From positions 186,001 to 250,000 of the forward strand of contig CBDANB010000004.1 of assembly GCA_965197395.1 (NCBI GenBank): a stretch of 64,000 nucleotides of DNA. The letters run 5' to 3'. The position numbers and the translations under genes were made by a program. The stretch is from CAZYFH01 sp965197395. Lineage in GTDB: Bacteria > Acidobacteriota > Vicinamibacteria > Vicinamibacterales > UBA8438. The notes under the pieces are model-generated. The model did not search any database. It was not told the origin of the DNA and worked only from the letters and a program-made list of their open reading frames with translations. Numbering within the stretch: the stretch's first letter is position 1; each line of letters starts with the position of its first letter. Below are positions 8,715-17,180 of the stretch, in pieces.

Positions 8715-9179
8715 TCAAATTAAAGACGCGAGGTAGGTGGCGAACGTTTCGTTGAAGAGCGCGCCCGGGCGGCGCGCGCGGAGCCGCTCGACCGTTTGAG
8801 GCCCCGGCATGCCCAGCTTGTGGAGGATGAGCCCGGCCACCAGGGCCGATCGGTTGAACCCCATGCCGCAGTGGGCCAGCACGCGATGCCCCGTTCGGAC
8901 GAGGTCCGCGCCGAGATCGGCGAGCCCGTCGAGCTTGTCGAGGTTGGGCAGGTTCTCGTCGTAGATATGGAAATAGACGTACAGGATCTGTTCCGGCTCG
9001 GTCGGCACTCCTAGGTCGAGTCCGCCCTCGAGGTCGATCACGGTATCGATGTCGCGACGCTTGACCTCCGCCCAATCGTGAATGACCGGTGCGATGAAAA
9101 GATGTCCGTCCTCGTCGACCTGCGTGATCTGATGCAACGCCGCGAGCGCATCGTCTGGCGAACCACCAGTCTCGGTCAT
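8715..9179 (-). CDS. Dual-specificity/tyrosine phosphatase-like protein
   Basis: A 154-aa cytoplasmic protein with the cysteine phosphatase loop HCGMGFNRS: nucleophile Cys104, Arg110, fitting HCx5R. A candidate general acid lies in YFHIYDENLPNL. Such enzymes remove phosphate from proteins or small molecules. No signal peptide. I chose the ATG at 9179, which follows GAGGA. The frame stays open for 11 more codons, but those run into the GC-rich repeat. It is preceded by the VWA gene on the same strand, separated by the repeat. Confidence 0.82.
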   Translation of the reverse strand: MTETGGSPDDALAALHQITQVDEDGHLFIAPVIHDWAEVKRRDIDTVIDLEGGLDLGVPTEPEQILYVYFHIYDENLPNLDKLDGLADLGADLVRTGHRVLAHCGMGFNRSALVAGLILHKLGMPGPQTVERLRARRPGALFNETFATYLASLI

Positions 9180-9206
9180 GCGTGTGTGTCCTCTGCCGCT
9201 ACCCCC

Positions 9207-9304
9207 GGCCAAGGGCGCGCACGTGCGCGCCCCGCGGCCGCGAAGTGGGGCTCTCGGGGTCCCCGCGAAGCGGCCGCGTGGGGTCGGGGCGAAGCCCCGT
9301 CTGA
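9207..9304 (+). repeat. GC-rich intergenic repeat, copy R4
   Basis: A full copy, GGCC to CGTCTGA. It contains a GCGCGCACGTGCGCGC palindrome, a GGGGTCCCC core and a GGGGCGAAGCCCC hairpin. It touches the stop codon of the minus-strand VWA gene and lies just upstream of the phosphatase gene. Confidence 0.88.
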
Positions 9305-10456
9305 CTAAGGATGCGTGCCCCAGATCAACTCCGCGACGAACCCTGCCGGAATGCCGACCACGAGCAGCGCCAGGCTGATGAGCAGGAACCGGGAGTAGAT
9401 CGGTACCTTCAACGCCCGATGCGTCAGCTCGACGCGTACGGCTTCGCGCTCGTCGATCGCCTGATACGCCCGTTCGAGGCTGTCCTGGTCCGTGACGTCG
9501 AAGTAGTCGCCGCCGAACTCCCGGATCCGCTCGATCAACGGCGGCGTGGCCGGTACGTCCAGCCGGGCCGCGCGCGCGTCCGTCGTGTTGATATAGATGA
9601 CATACGGCACGATGTTTCGCTGGCTGAGCTGGGCGAACTCAACCTCGGGCATCTCGTCCACGTCGGCGTCCGTGATGATGAGCACCGCCCGATGGGCCGT
9701 CGCCCGCGTCCCGAGGACGGCCTCGTCCCGATCGAAGTGGCGCATGACCGATCGGAGGGCCCGGATGATGTCCGTGGTGCCTTCGCTGGGAATGATCTGG
9801 ACCTTGTCCTGCGGGACGAAGTAGCGCTCGCGCGGCGTGCCGGGCTCGGTCGCCAGGATCTTCACCGTGACATACGGCGCGTCCATGACCTGGAAGTAGT
9901 ACAGCTCGTCGTCGAGGACGAAGTCGTCGACCATGTAGGGATACGACGAGAACAGCCAGAGCGACACGCGGTCGTTCTTGTTGCTGCGCATCTCGAGGAA
10001 CTGCAGATGTGCTTCGCGCGCCACCTCGGCCCGCGAGCGCTCGCTGTTGGAGAACTCCCATGCCATCGACAGCGACGTGTCCACCAGGTCGATGCGGACC
10101 CTCGACTCGACGTCGCCGGTGATCTCCTCGGTCGCCGTCAGGAACGGATCGGACACGGCTACCAACAGACCGATGACTGCGAGCGCCAACAGCAACTTCG
10201 GGATGTGATAGAGCACGCGGGCGAACAGTCGGCGTTGAAACCGCCGACCGATCGTGTGCCCCGAGTGCTGCCGGGCGTGCGAGCGTCGCGTGAGCAGGAG
10301 CCGCGCCCACGTCAGCAGCGCGGCGAGGGCCACGACCATCGCCAGCAGGCTGGCCATGCCGATGTCGCCGTAACGGACCTGTGCGAACTCGGTTGCCACC
10401 AGCTCCTGGATGCGCAGCCGGAGAAACGCGGTGAACTCAGACCATTCCACCAGCAT
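9305..10456 (-). CDS. Membrane protein with VWA domain
   Basis: A 383-aa protein with two N-terminal membrane segments (about 32-54 and 87-102), a von Willebrand factor A domain and a C-terminal membrane helix (about 355-376). The metal-ion adhesion site reads DTSLS at 126-130 (DxSxS). A later threonine and the stretch VLIITDADVDE complete the domain. The layout resembles BatA-type aerotolerance proteins, which usually sit with a MoxR ATPase; none is seen here. It ends 14 bp after the PLP lyase gene start region on the same strand. Confidence 0.78.
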   Translation of the reverse strand: MLVEWSEFTAFLRLRIQELVATEFAQVRYGDIGMASLLAMVVALAALLTWARLLLTRRSHARQHSGHTIGRRFQRRLFARVLYHIPKLLLALAVIGLLVAVSDPFLTATEEITGDVESRVRIDLVDTSLSMAWEFSNSERSRAEVAREAHLQFLEMRSNKNDRVSLWLFSSYPYMVDDFVLDDELYYFQVMDAPYVTVKILATEPGTPRERYFVPQDKVQIIPSEGTTDIIRALRSVMRHFDRDEAVLGTRATAHRAVLIITDADVDEMPEVEFAQLSQRNIVPYVIYINTTDARAARLDVPATPPLIERIREFGGDYFDVTDQDSLERAYQAIDEREAVRVELTHRALKVPIYSRFLLISLALLVVGIPAGFVAELIWGTHP

Positions 10457-10470
10457 GGGACACTAGGCTG

Positions 10471-11682
10471 TCAGGCGCGGAGCGCGCCGACGAAGGCGTC
10501 GGCCAGCGTATCAGGGGTGGTCCGGTTCCACGTTTCGTTCACGGTCACCAGGAACTCCGCGCCGTTTCGGCGCGGGGCGCCCCCTCGGCGCGGGACGCCG
10601 TTTCGGAATGGGGTGCCAAGGTCGACGCCGCGACTCGCCAATCGCGCCCGGAAGCCCGCGGGGTCGGCATGTGCGACCCGCAACCGGAAGATGTTGGTCC
10701 CGCCGGGGATCCGCTCGATCGTGAAGGCATCGTGGCGCGCCACCCGCGCGATCCACGCCTCCGAGACCGCCACGGCCTGGCGAAACCGGTCGACGAAGCC
10801 CGGGGCGTAGTGCCGTGCGATGGACGCGAAGGGCCAGGCACCGGGCAGACCGGCGCCGAACATGCGACGCGTGTGATACAGGTCGTCGAGCAGCGCCCGC
10901 GGGCCGGCCAGGATCGCACCGGACGCCGCGTTGAAGTACTTGTAGAGCGACACATAAACGGTGTCGAACGCGCGCGCGTAGTCGGCCACGGAGCGCCCGG
11001 TGTACGCGCTCTGGAGGAAGAGTCGCGCCCCATCGAGGTGCAACCGGATGCCCTCCCGCGCCGCGAACGACGTGACGCGGTCCATCTCGGCCTCGTCGAA
11101 GGTCTCACCGAAGCGTCTCCGCACCGGCGTTTCGAGCGAGATCACCGACACCGGTCGCGCCACGCGCCCGCCGGCCGTTCGGCCGACGACGTCGCGGACG
11201 TCATCCAGCGTGAACGTCGCGCGTCCTGGCGCGATCGGCATCAAGGTGATACCGCTCAGGGTCTGAACGCAGTCGCCCGAGTCGTTGAACAGGTGGCTCT
11301 CGGCCTGCACGATCGCGCGGCCCGTTCCGCCCGCAAGCGCGCGCACCGCGAGGTGATTGGCCAGCGTCCCGGTCGGCATGAAGACGGCGCGCTCTTTCCC
11401 GAGGACGGCGGCGAAGTGTCTTTCGAGCTCGCCCACGGTGCCGCCGATGGAGTAGGCGTCACGCTCGATCGCGTCGGATTCGGCCAGCTCGGTCCAGAGC
11501 GCGGCCGACTCGGCGGGCGTCAGGCCCAGACCATCACCCACCATGCGCACGCGCCCGGCGGGGGCGCGCCCGGAGCGCGCGGCCTTCTGACCCAGCGTCG
11601 GCGTCGGTCGCGCCAGACCGACACCCACACCGAGGGTGCCCATCCGCAGAAAGCGGCGCCGATTGAGGCTCGTCGTGCTCAT
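10471..11682 (-). CDS. Tat-exported threonine aldolase / beta-eliminating lyase-like protein
   Basis: A 403-aa PLP enzyme of the beta-eliminating lyase family (threonine aldolase type). The N-terminus carries a Tat-like motif RRRFLRMG, so it is probably exported folded with its cofactor, unusual for this family. The family blocks FMPTGTLANHLA, ETPVRRRFGE and HLDGARLF are present, and the PLP lysine is Lys248 in SLYKYFN. Near residues 355-373 lies an extra Arg/Gly/Pro-rich stretch encoded by two 22-bp repeats, absent from usual family members. The gene is divergent from the second PQQ dehydrogenase, 90 bp away. Confidence 0.83.
   Translation of the reverse strand: MSTTSLNRRRFLRMGTLGVGVGLARPTPTLGQKAARSGRAPAGRVRMVGDGLGLTPAESAALWTELAESDAIERDAYSIGGTVGELERHFAAVLGKERAVFMPTGTLANHLAVRALAGGTGRAIVQAESHLFNDSGDCVQTLSGITLMPIAPGRATFTLDDVRDVVGRTAGGRVARPVSVISLETPVRRRFGETFDEAEMDRVTSFAAREGIRLHLDGARLFLQSAYTGRSVADYARAFDTVYVSLYKYFNAASGAILAGPRALLDDLYHTRRMFGAGLPGAWPFASIARHYAPGFVDRFRQAVAVSEAWIARVARHDAFTIERIPGGTNIFRLRVAHADPAGFRARLASRGVDLGTPFRNGVPRRGGAPRRNGAEFLVTVNETWNRTTPDTLADAFVGALRA
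10560..10617 (-). repeat. In-frame repeat inside the PLP lyase gene
   Basis: Two similar 22-bp units, at 10560-10581 and 10596-10617, share CGCCGTTTCGG..GGGG.GCC and are joined by a GC-rich spacer. They encode the run GTPFRNGVPRRGGAPRRNG within the lyase C-terminal domain without breaking the frame. Confidence 0.6.
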
Positions 11683-11772
11683 CGCAGGTCTACTCCACGC
11701 AGGAGGATATTACTCTGCGCCTGTTCCGCGCACGAGGCTTCGACTATTCTCTCCCGATTGGAGGTCGGAACG

Positions 11773-13485
11773 ATGACACGAGCCCGCGCTCGGTTCTGTC
11801 TCGCGGTGGGAGTAACGGTCGCGCTCGTCTCGCCGGCGTTTGCACAGAGCGCCGATTGGCGGCTCCACAATCTCGATCTGGCCGGCACGCGCTTTTCCGT
11901 CCTCGATCAGATCACGCGCGACAACGTCGGCACGCTGACGCCGCGATGGCTCTTCCAGCACGGCGTCATCGACGGCGTCAGCAATCAGACGACCCCGGTC
12001 ATCGTCGATGGGGTCATGTATGTGACCGATTCCCGCGGCAGTGTCTACGCCGTCGACGCCGCCGACGGTCATCTGCTGTGGTCGTATGACGTCACCGATC
12101 TCCTCGGCGGTGCGCGCGAGGCTGGCTACATCTTCCGCCACCGCGGCGTCACCTACGAAGACGGGGTGGTCTACAGTGCGGCCGGCTCGTTCATCTTCGC
12201 GCTCGACGCGACGACCGGGGCGCCGCTCGAGGGTTTCGGCGACAACGGCCAGGCGAGCGTGATCCTCGAGGTGCTCAAGCAGCGGTTCCCGGACGTCGAG
12301 ACCGCGATCTCGAAGGGGTACTGGTTCACGACGGCGCCGCAGATTCACGACGGGGTGCTCTACGTCGGCTCGACTCGTAGCGAGAGCCGCATTCCAGGCG
12401 GGCACGTGCTCGCGGTCGATGCTCGGACGGGCGAGGTGCTCTGGCACTTCAACACGATTCCGCAGGATGAGAACGACCAGGGCTGGGACATCGCCGGACC
12501 TACGTGGGTCGGCGGCGGTCGCGAAGGCGGCGGGATCTGGGAGACGCCATCGATCGACCCGGATCTCGGGCTGGTCTATGTCGCGGTCGGCAACCCCTTC
12601 GGAGACAGCACCAAACGGTCGGGGCTCAACCTGTTCAGCGATTCGGTGCTCGCGCTCTCGCTCGACGACGGTCGGCTGGAGTGGTACTACCAGCTCGTGC
12701 ATCACGACGTGTGGGACTACGACAACGGCAGCCAGCCGATCCTCTTCGACATGGAGGTGGACGGTGAGCCGATCCAGGCGCTGGCGCAGGCGAACAAGAA
12801 CGGGTGGCTCTACATTCTCAACCGTGCGACGGGGGAGCCGGTCCATCCGATCATCGAGACGCCGGTGCCGACGGAGACCGACCGCGAGGGTGAGCAGCCG
12901 TGGCCGACGCAGCCAATTCCCCACAAGGCGAACGGCGAGCGGATGGAGCCGGTCTCGCCGGTCTTCCCGGAGGAGATCCCGCCGGAGCATGCGGAAGGCA
13001 AGACGCTCGTTCCGCAGTTCACGCCGCTTGGACCGGATCAGATCTTCGCACCGGGCTTCGGTGGCGGCGCGAGCTACGCGCCGCTGGCCTACAGCGAGCT
13101 GACCGGCCTGCTCTACGTGAACGCCATCGACCGGCCGTCCGATGCCGGACGGGGCGCGCGGGGCTTCGTCTCCGCCTACGACCCAACCACCGGCGAGCTC
13201 GTGTGGCGGCAGATCTTCGAGGGCTACGGGCAGTCCGGGCCGGTCGTGACGGCGGGCGGTCTTGTCTTCGTCGGCGCCGGCAGCAACATTGCCGGCTACT
13301 TCTACGCGTATGACGCCGTCACCGGGGAAGAGCTGTGGAAGTTCAACACAGGAGCCGGGGTCTTTGCCGGGCCTTCTGTGTATATGGTGAACGGCGAGCA
13401 GTTCGTGACCGTGGCGTCAGGGGGCGGTAGCCGCGGCCGGCGAGGTGGCGATCTGATCCTCAGCTTCGCCCTGCCCACACGCTAG
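11773..13485 (+). CDS. Secreted PQQ-dependent dehydrogenase, second copy
   Basis: A 570-aa quinoprotein with a signal peptide (about 1-24, VTVALVSPAFAQ). Blade repeats such as VYAVDAADGHLLWSYD, HVLAVDARTGEVLWHFN, LEWYYQLVHHDVWDYDNG and FYAYDAVTGEELWKFN define the eight-bladed propeller. It shares the block PVPTET-GEQ-WPTQP with the first PQQ enzyme, so the two are paralogues. No heme motif is visible. The ATG at 11773 follows GGAGG, and the frame upstream of it is antisense to the lyase gene. Its stop codon overlaps that of the convergent hydrolase within a CTAG. Confidence 0.88.
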   Translation: MTRARARFCLAVGVTVALVSPAFAQSADWRLHNLDLAGTRFSVLDQITRDNVGTLTPRWLFQHGVIDGVSNQTTPVIVDGVMYVTDSRGSVYAVDAADGHLLWSYDVTDLLGGAREAGYIFRHRGVTYEDGVVYSAAGSFIFALDATTGAPLEGFGDNGQASVILEVLKQRFPDVETAISKGYWFTTAPQIHDGVLYVGSTRSESRIPGGHVLAVDARTGEVLWHFNTIPQDENDQGWDIAGPTWVGGGREGGGIWETPSIDPDLGLVYVAVGNPFGDSTKRSGLNLFSDSVLALSLDDGRLEWYYQLVHHDVWDYDNGSQPILFDMEVDGEPIQALAQANKNGWLYILNRATGEPVHPIIETPVPTETDREGEQPWPTQPIPHKANGERMEPVSPVFPEEIPPEHAEGKTLVPQFTPLGPDQIFAPGFGGGASYAPLAYSELTGLLYVNAIDRPSDAGRGARGFVSAYDPTTGELVWRQIFEGYGQSGPVVTAGGLVFVGAGSNIAGYFYAYDAVTGEELWKFNTGAGVFAGPSVYMVNGEQFVTVASGGGSRGRRGGDLILSFALPTR

Positions 13486-14435
13486 CGCGTCGACTCGAGC
13501 CACTCCAGCATGCGCGGCGTGACGATCTCGGGCACCTCGGTATGCGGGCCGTGGTTGACGCCCGGGAGGACCTGCACGGTCAGCTCGTTGTCGACCCAGC
13601 GCCAGGTGTCGTTCAGCGTCCCGTTCTTGAACGGCCCGCTGTCCTCTCCGTAGATGAGCAGCGTCGGCGCCTGCACGTGGGGGAACTCGCCGATACTGAA
13701 GCCGAAGCCCTCGGTCTCGAGGCTGAACGGCGGGCGTGGCCAGTTGGCCTTGTAGAAGTTGACGACCGATTCGGCGTCGAGGCGTCCGTAGGCCTCCACG
13801 AGGAGCTGGCCGAGCGGGTCGTCGGGTGGCGCCGTGGGGTTGCGAAACTGCTCGGCGAATCGAGCCGCCATCTCCGGGTTTTCCTGCATGCCGCGCTGGA
13901 ACATGCTCGCCTGCTGCTGTTCGGGGTTGGATGCCAGCTCGCGGATCAGTCCCGCGGGGTGCACCGTACCGAGCGAGATCAGCCGGTCGGTCTTGTCCGG
14001 ATGGGTCATCGCAAAGTGCCAGGCGTAGAACCCGCCGCTGTCCTGGCCGACGATGATCGCCTTCTCGTCCCCGAAGTGGTCGATGATGGCGGCGATGTCG
14101 CCGGAGATCTTCGGCATCGCGTAGTGTTCGACCCCTTGCGGCTTGTCGCTCTTGTCGGTCCCTCGGGTCGACATGGCCACGACGCGGTAATGCTCCGACA
14201 TCGCCACCATCTGATGGCGCCAGACGAACCACGGCCCGGTGATGCTGTGGACGAAGACGACGAGCGGGCCTTCGCCGGCGGTGTGGTACACGATCTTGAC
14301 GCCGTCCGAGTCGACCATGCCTTCGGTGGCGGTGACCGAGGCGCCGCGCCAGTCCCTGATTGTGACGTCCGCGCCCGCGAGGGCCGGCGCGAAGCCAACG
14401 ATGGACGTGAGCAGTAGTGTCGACCAGATTCTCAT
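13482..14435 (-). CDS. Secreted alpha/beta hydrolase (epoxide hydrolase / dehalogenase type)
   Basis: A 317-aa exported hydrolase with a signal peptide (1-22). The nucleophile elbow is GQDSGG with Asp132, which points to epoxide hydrolase or haloalkane dehalogenase chemistry rather than a serine esterase. The oxyanion loop is HSITGPW (63-69), the acid likely lies in YGEDSG, and the catalytic His is in NHGPH. GGGGGA precedes the ATG at 14435; a 30-residue frame extension upstream overlaps the next gene and is rejected. It is convergent with the PQQ dehydrogenase. Confidence 0.82.
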   Translation of the reverse strand: MRIWSTLLLTSIVGFAPALAGADVTIRDWRGASVTATEGMVDSDGVKIVYHTAGEGPLVVFVHSITGPWFVWRHQMVAMSEHYRVVAMSTRGTDKSDKPQGVEHYAMPKISGDIAAIIDHFGDEKAIIVGQDSGGFYAWHFAMTHPDKTDRLISLGTVHPAGLIRELASNPEQQQASMFQRGMQENPEMAARFAEQFRNPTAPPDDPLGQLLVEAYGRLDAESVVNFYKANWPRPPFSLETEGFGFSIGEFPHVQAPTLLIYGEDSGPFKNGTLNDTWRWVDNELTVQVLPGVNHGPHTEVPEIVTPRMLEWLESTR

Positions 14436-14487
14436 CCGTTCCCCCTGTGTCGCGTGCGTAGGTTGTGTTGCGGAATGCGGTGCGACC

Positions 14488-15453
14488 CTACCGAGCGGCC
14501 ACCGGCTTGTCGACGACGGCACCACGATCGACCTGTGCCAGTTGCTGCCCCAGGTAGGCGGCGATCGCCCGCATGCCTGACAGCGTGGTTACCGATTCGG
14601 CGGCGCTGTTGTAGTTGGTGTTGGTGTTGACGTCGTACGTGAACGGCACGCCGTGACGATCGATGACAAACTCGACCCCGGCAATGCCGATGCCGTTGTC
14701 GGCGAGAAAGCGCTCGTATGGCTCGACCAGCGGGTGGCTGAACCTCTCGATGATGCGAAACAGGGAATCGGCCGACTCGCCGGCCGGGCAGAAGGCATCG
14801 TCGACGCGACACGCGTCGGCCGGGCAGAGCTCGAACCCCTGACTGGTGTCGACCCGCACCGCATACAGCAAGCGCCCGCCGACGAACTCCACGCGCGTGA
14901 TGTACGGTTCCGGCGCCTCGATGTAGTCCTGTAGGAGCGTGACGCCGTCGACCGACGGTTCGAACGCCTCGCTCGCGACATACCGCTCGAGTGCGTCGGC
15001 GTCGTGAAAGAGCCGCACGCCGAGTCCCTTCCCCGCCCGGTTGTGCTTCGTGATGAACGGTGGGGGGAACCGTCGTCCGGCCTCGATGAGCGCCTCGCGT
15101 CCGAGCGCGGCCACGGTATCGGGTGTCCGAATACCGTGCGCGTTCAGGGCGGTGTACTGGGCGACCTTGCTGAGCTCGAGCTGCAACGCGCGACCGGTGT
15201 TGATGACGCGCCGACCGTGGTGTTCGAGCCACGCCAGCACCGCGGTCGTGTGTTCGGGGGCGAACCGGTGGCCACGGGTGTGCGACGAGGCGCTCATCCG
15301 GTTGTAGAAGACGCCCACGGGCGGCGCCTGCGTGAGGTCGAGCGTGCCGGCACCGAGAAACCACTCCTCGAACGGCACGTCGAGCTCGTCGAATGCCGCA
15401 CGCAACGGCTCGACCCACGCGTTGTTTTCGTGAATGACGTAGACGCGGGGCAT
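14488..15453 (-). CDS. ATP-grasp family ligase
   Basis: A 321-aa cytoplasmic protein with the ATP-grasp fold of RimK-like ligases, which couple ATP to amide or thioester formation on a carboxylate. Visible parts are the lysine-bearing FITKHNRAGKGLG loop, a LLQDYIEAPEP hinge segment, and the metal-binding stretch YDVNTNTNYN. The nearby upstream gene on the same strand (24 bp) encodes a DUF2007-like small protein. The substrate cannot be told from the sequence. Confidence 0.8.
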   Translation of the reverse strand: MPRVYVIHENNAWVEPLRAAFDELDVPFEEWFLGAGTLDLTQAPPVGVFYNRMSASSHTRGHRFAPEHTTAVLAWLEHHGRRVINTGRALQLELSKVAQYTALNAHGIRTPDTVAALGREALIEAGRRFPPPFITKHNRAGKGLGVRLFHDADALERYVASEAFEPSVDGVTLLQDYIEAPEPYITRVEFVGGRLLYAVRVDTSQGFELCPADACRVDDAFCPAGESADSLFRIIERFSHPLVEPYERFLADNGIGIAGVEFVIDRHGVPFTYDVNTNTNYNSAAESVTTLSGMRAIAAYLGQQLAQVDRGAVVDKPVAAR

Positions 15454-15477
15454 CGGTTGTCAGCGCTCTCAGTGCCG

Positions 15478-15759
15478 TCAGTCGGCCGGCGTCGTGTCGT
15501 CGTCGGCATCGACGGCGTCGTCGGCGAGGCGGAGCTCGCCGCGCTCGGCTCGGGCGAGCAGGTCGCGGGCCGCGTCGGCCTGGTCGCGTGGCACGAGGAT
15601 CTCCACCGTACCCAGTCCGTCGAGTGACAGCCCGTGGGTGTTGCGCAGCGTTTCGCCGCGGGACTGCGTCGGAAAGCCGTTGGCCTCGAGAAACGCCCGC
15701 AGCTGGCTCTCGTCGAACTGGCCCTGCGCCGTCGAGACAACGACGTACTGGTCGTTCAC
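15478..15759 (-). CDS. DUF2007-like small protein
   Basis: A 93-aa protein that begins with a beta strand YVVVST, then a helix ending in LEANGFPTQSRGE, then VEILVPRDQADAARDLLA. This pattern fits the DUF2007 / putative signal-transducing small domain seen fused or adjacent to other enzymes. I chose the GTG at 15759, preceded by GGGTGGG. A longer ATG frame upstream is not protein-like and overlaps the divergent gene. It lies 24 bp upstream of the ATP-grasp gene and is probably in the same operon. The tail is Asp-rich. Confidence 0.68.
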   Translation of the reverse strand: MNDQYVVVSTAQGQFDESQLRAFLEANGFPTQSRGETLRNTHGLSLDGLGTVEILVPRDQADAARDLLARAERGELRLADDAVDADDDTTPAD

Positions 15760-15904
15760 TCGCCCACCCCCGGCTCGACCATACCATGCTGCTGTCGCCG
15801 CCCTCCCAGGGCGGCCTAGAGCCAGTGCCTGGCGCTCGTCGTCGGGTACAATGCGGCGATCCAGGGCGATGATTGTGTAGGCTGCACGAGCAGGGAGGTC
15901 TGAC

Positions 15905-16918
15905 ATGACGGTTCGATGGTCCGTGTTGTCGTCGACGGTGGTCGCGCTTCTCGCACTCACGTCCGTCGCGGTCGCGGGCCAGGCACAGTCTGGCGCGGCG
16001 AGCGGCGCACCGCTCCGGACCGCGTGGGGGCAACCGGACCTGCAGGGCGTCTGGGATTTCCGCACCATCACACCAATGGAGCGGCCGGACGATCTGGTGG
16101 GGAAGGAGTTTCTTACACCGGAGGAGGCGGCGGAGCTCGAAGAGACCCGACGCGCCGAGAACGCGGCTCGGGACGGCGAGGTGCCGGCCGATATCGTCGG
16201 GAACTACAACACGTTCTGGTTCGATCGCGGGAGCTCCGTTGTCGGCACCCAGCGCACGTCACTCGTGGTCGATCCCCCGGACGGGAAGATCCCCCCGCTG
16301 ACACCCCAGGCCGAGCGATTGCGCGCGGCCGGGGAAGCGGCGCGGAGCGATACCGGACCGCATCAGCCGACACCGGGCGGCTGGGTGGACGACCTCGGTC
16401 CCAACGGCCTGCAGGTGCGCTGCATCACCGGCTTCAACTCCGGCCCGCCGATGACCCCGAGCGCCTACAACAACAACGTGCAGCTGTTTCAGACGCCCGA
16501 CCACGTGGTGCTGCTCAACGAGATGAATCACAACGCCCGAATCGTGCCGCTCGACGGGCGCGCGCACGTCAATCTGCTGCAGTGGACCGGCGACTCGAGA
16601 GGCTATTGGGACGGCGACACGCTTGTCATCGAGACGGTCAACTTCCTACGCGAAACGAGCTTTATGCGCGGCGGGTCGAGCCCCGATCTCCGTTTGGTCG
16701 AGCGCTTCAGCCGGCCATCGCCCGACACGCTCGTCTACGAGGTGACCGTCCGCGATCCGCGGACGTGGACCCGTCCGTGGACCTACACCGTGCCGATGAC
16801 GCGCAACGCCGAGCCGATGTACGAGTACGCGTGCCACGAGGGCAACTACGCGATGGAGGTCATCCTCGCCGGCGCTCGCGCCGAGGAGCGGGCTGCGGCC
16901 GGCGCGGGCTCGCGGTAG
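15905..16918 (+). CDS. Secreted CHEGNY-family protein (copy B)
   Basis: A 337-aa full-length member of the window's expanded family and a good reference copy. Signal peptide 1-25 (ALLALTSVAVAGQ). Conserved blocks follow: GQPDLQGVW, TPMERPDDL, LTPEEAAEL, RTSLVVDPPDGKIPP, NSGPPMTPSAYNNN, HNARIVPLDGRAH, GDSRGYW, LRLVERFSR, TWTRPWT and a terminal YEYACHEGNYAM. GGGAGG precedes the ATG. A TACAAT at 15847-15852 may be its -10 box. I do not recognise a named domain. The invariant Cys, His and Glu of the tail could bind a metal or pair with the upstream Cys, but that is conjecture. Confidence 0.9.
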   Translation: MTVRWSVLSSTVVALLALTSVAVAGQAQSGAASGAPLRTAWGQPDLQGVWDFRTITPMERPDDLVGKEFLTPEEAAELEETRRAENAARDGEVPADIVGNYNTFWFDRGSSVVGTQRTSLVVDPPDGKIPPLTPQAERLRAAGEAARSDTGPHQPTPGGWVDDLGPNGLQVRCITGFNSGPPMTPSAYNNNVQLFQTPDHVVLLNEMNHNARIVPLDGRAHVNLLQWTGDSRGYWDGDTLVIETVNFLRETSFMRGGSSPDLRLVERFSRPSPDTLVYEVTVRDPRTWTRPWTYTVPMTRNAEPMYEYACHEGNYAMEVILAGARAEERAAAGAGSR

Positions 16919-16927
16919 GGATTCAGC

Positions 16928-17180
16928 ACGGGCTTCGCCCCGAACCTCGCGGCCACCGCGTGCACTCGTGCAGGTTCGCAACGCGAACTGCCCCGAGGGC
17001 GACCCAGCGTTGGTCTCTCTCGAAAAACCGCGTCGTCACGGCTGCTGGGTTGCCGCTCGAGAGGCAGGGTTGCGGTGCCTCCGACGGTTTTTCTCCGAGA
17101 GACCAACCGCTGGGCCGCTCCGAACCTGCACGAGCCCCGATCCGCCCGCGAGGCGCGACGTGCGCGCCTTGGCCGGGTCG
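16928..17180 (-). repeat. GC-rich repeat R5 split by the nested inverted-repeat element
   Basis: The outer ends match the GC-rich repeat in minus orientation: GGGCTTCGCCCCGAACC on the left, and GAGGCGCGACGTGCGCGCC then TTGGCC on the right. Its middle is replaced by the nested inverted-repeat element (16965-17134), suggesting that the element inserted into an older repeat copy. Confidence 0.65.
16965..17134 (-). repeat. Nested inverted-repeat element, copy 1
   Basis: A 170-bp intergenic element. The outer inverted repeat is perfect over 14 bp: CTCGTGCAGGTTCG at 16965-16978 with its complement at 17121-17134. An inner pair, TTGGTCTCTC near 17010-17019 and GAGAGACCAA at 17097-17106, is nested inside. 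The interior (CCTCCGACGG, TTGCGGT, GTCGTCACGGC) is conserved in copy 2 at 56.8 kb in the opposite orientation. It could be a structured RNA or a short non-autonomous mobile element. Confidence 0.75.

Noticed and set aside
10669..11772. Long open frame extending the second PQQ dehydrogenase upstream by 368 codons
   Set aside because: It is antisense to the PLP lyase gene. A ribosome-binding site and signal peptide mark the true start at 11773.
13482..13485. Overlap of two stop codons in CTAG between convergent genes
   Set aside because: Real, but ordinary compact packing; no special function is implied.
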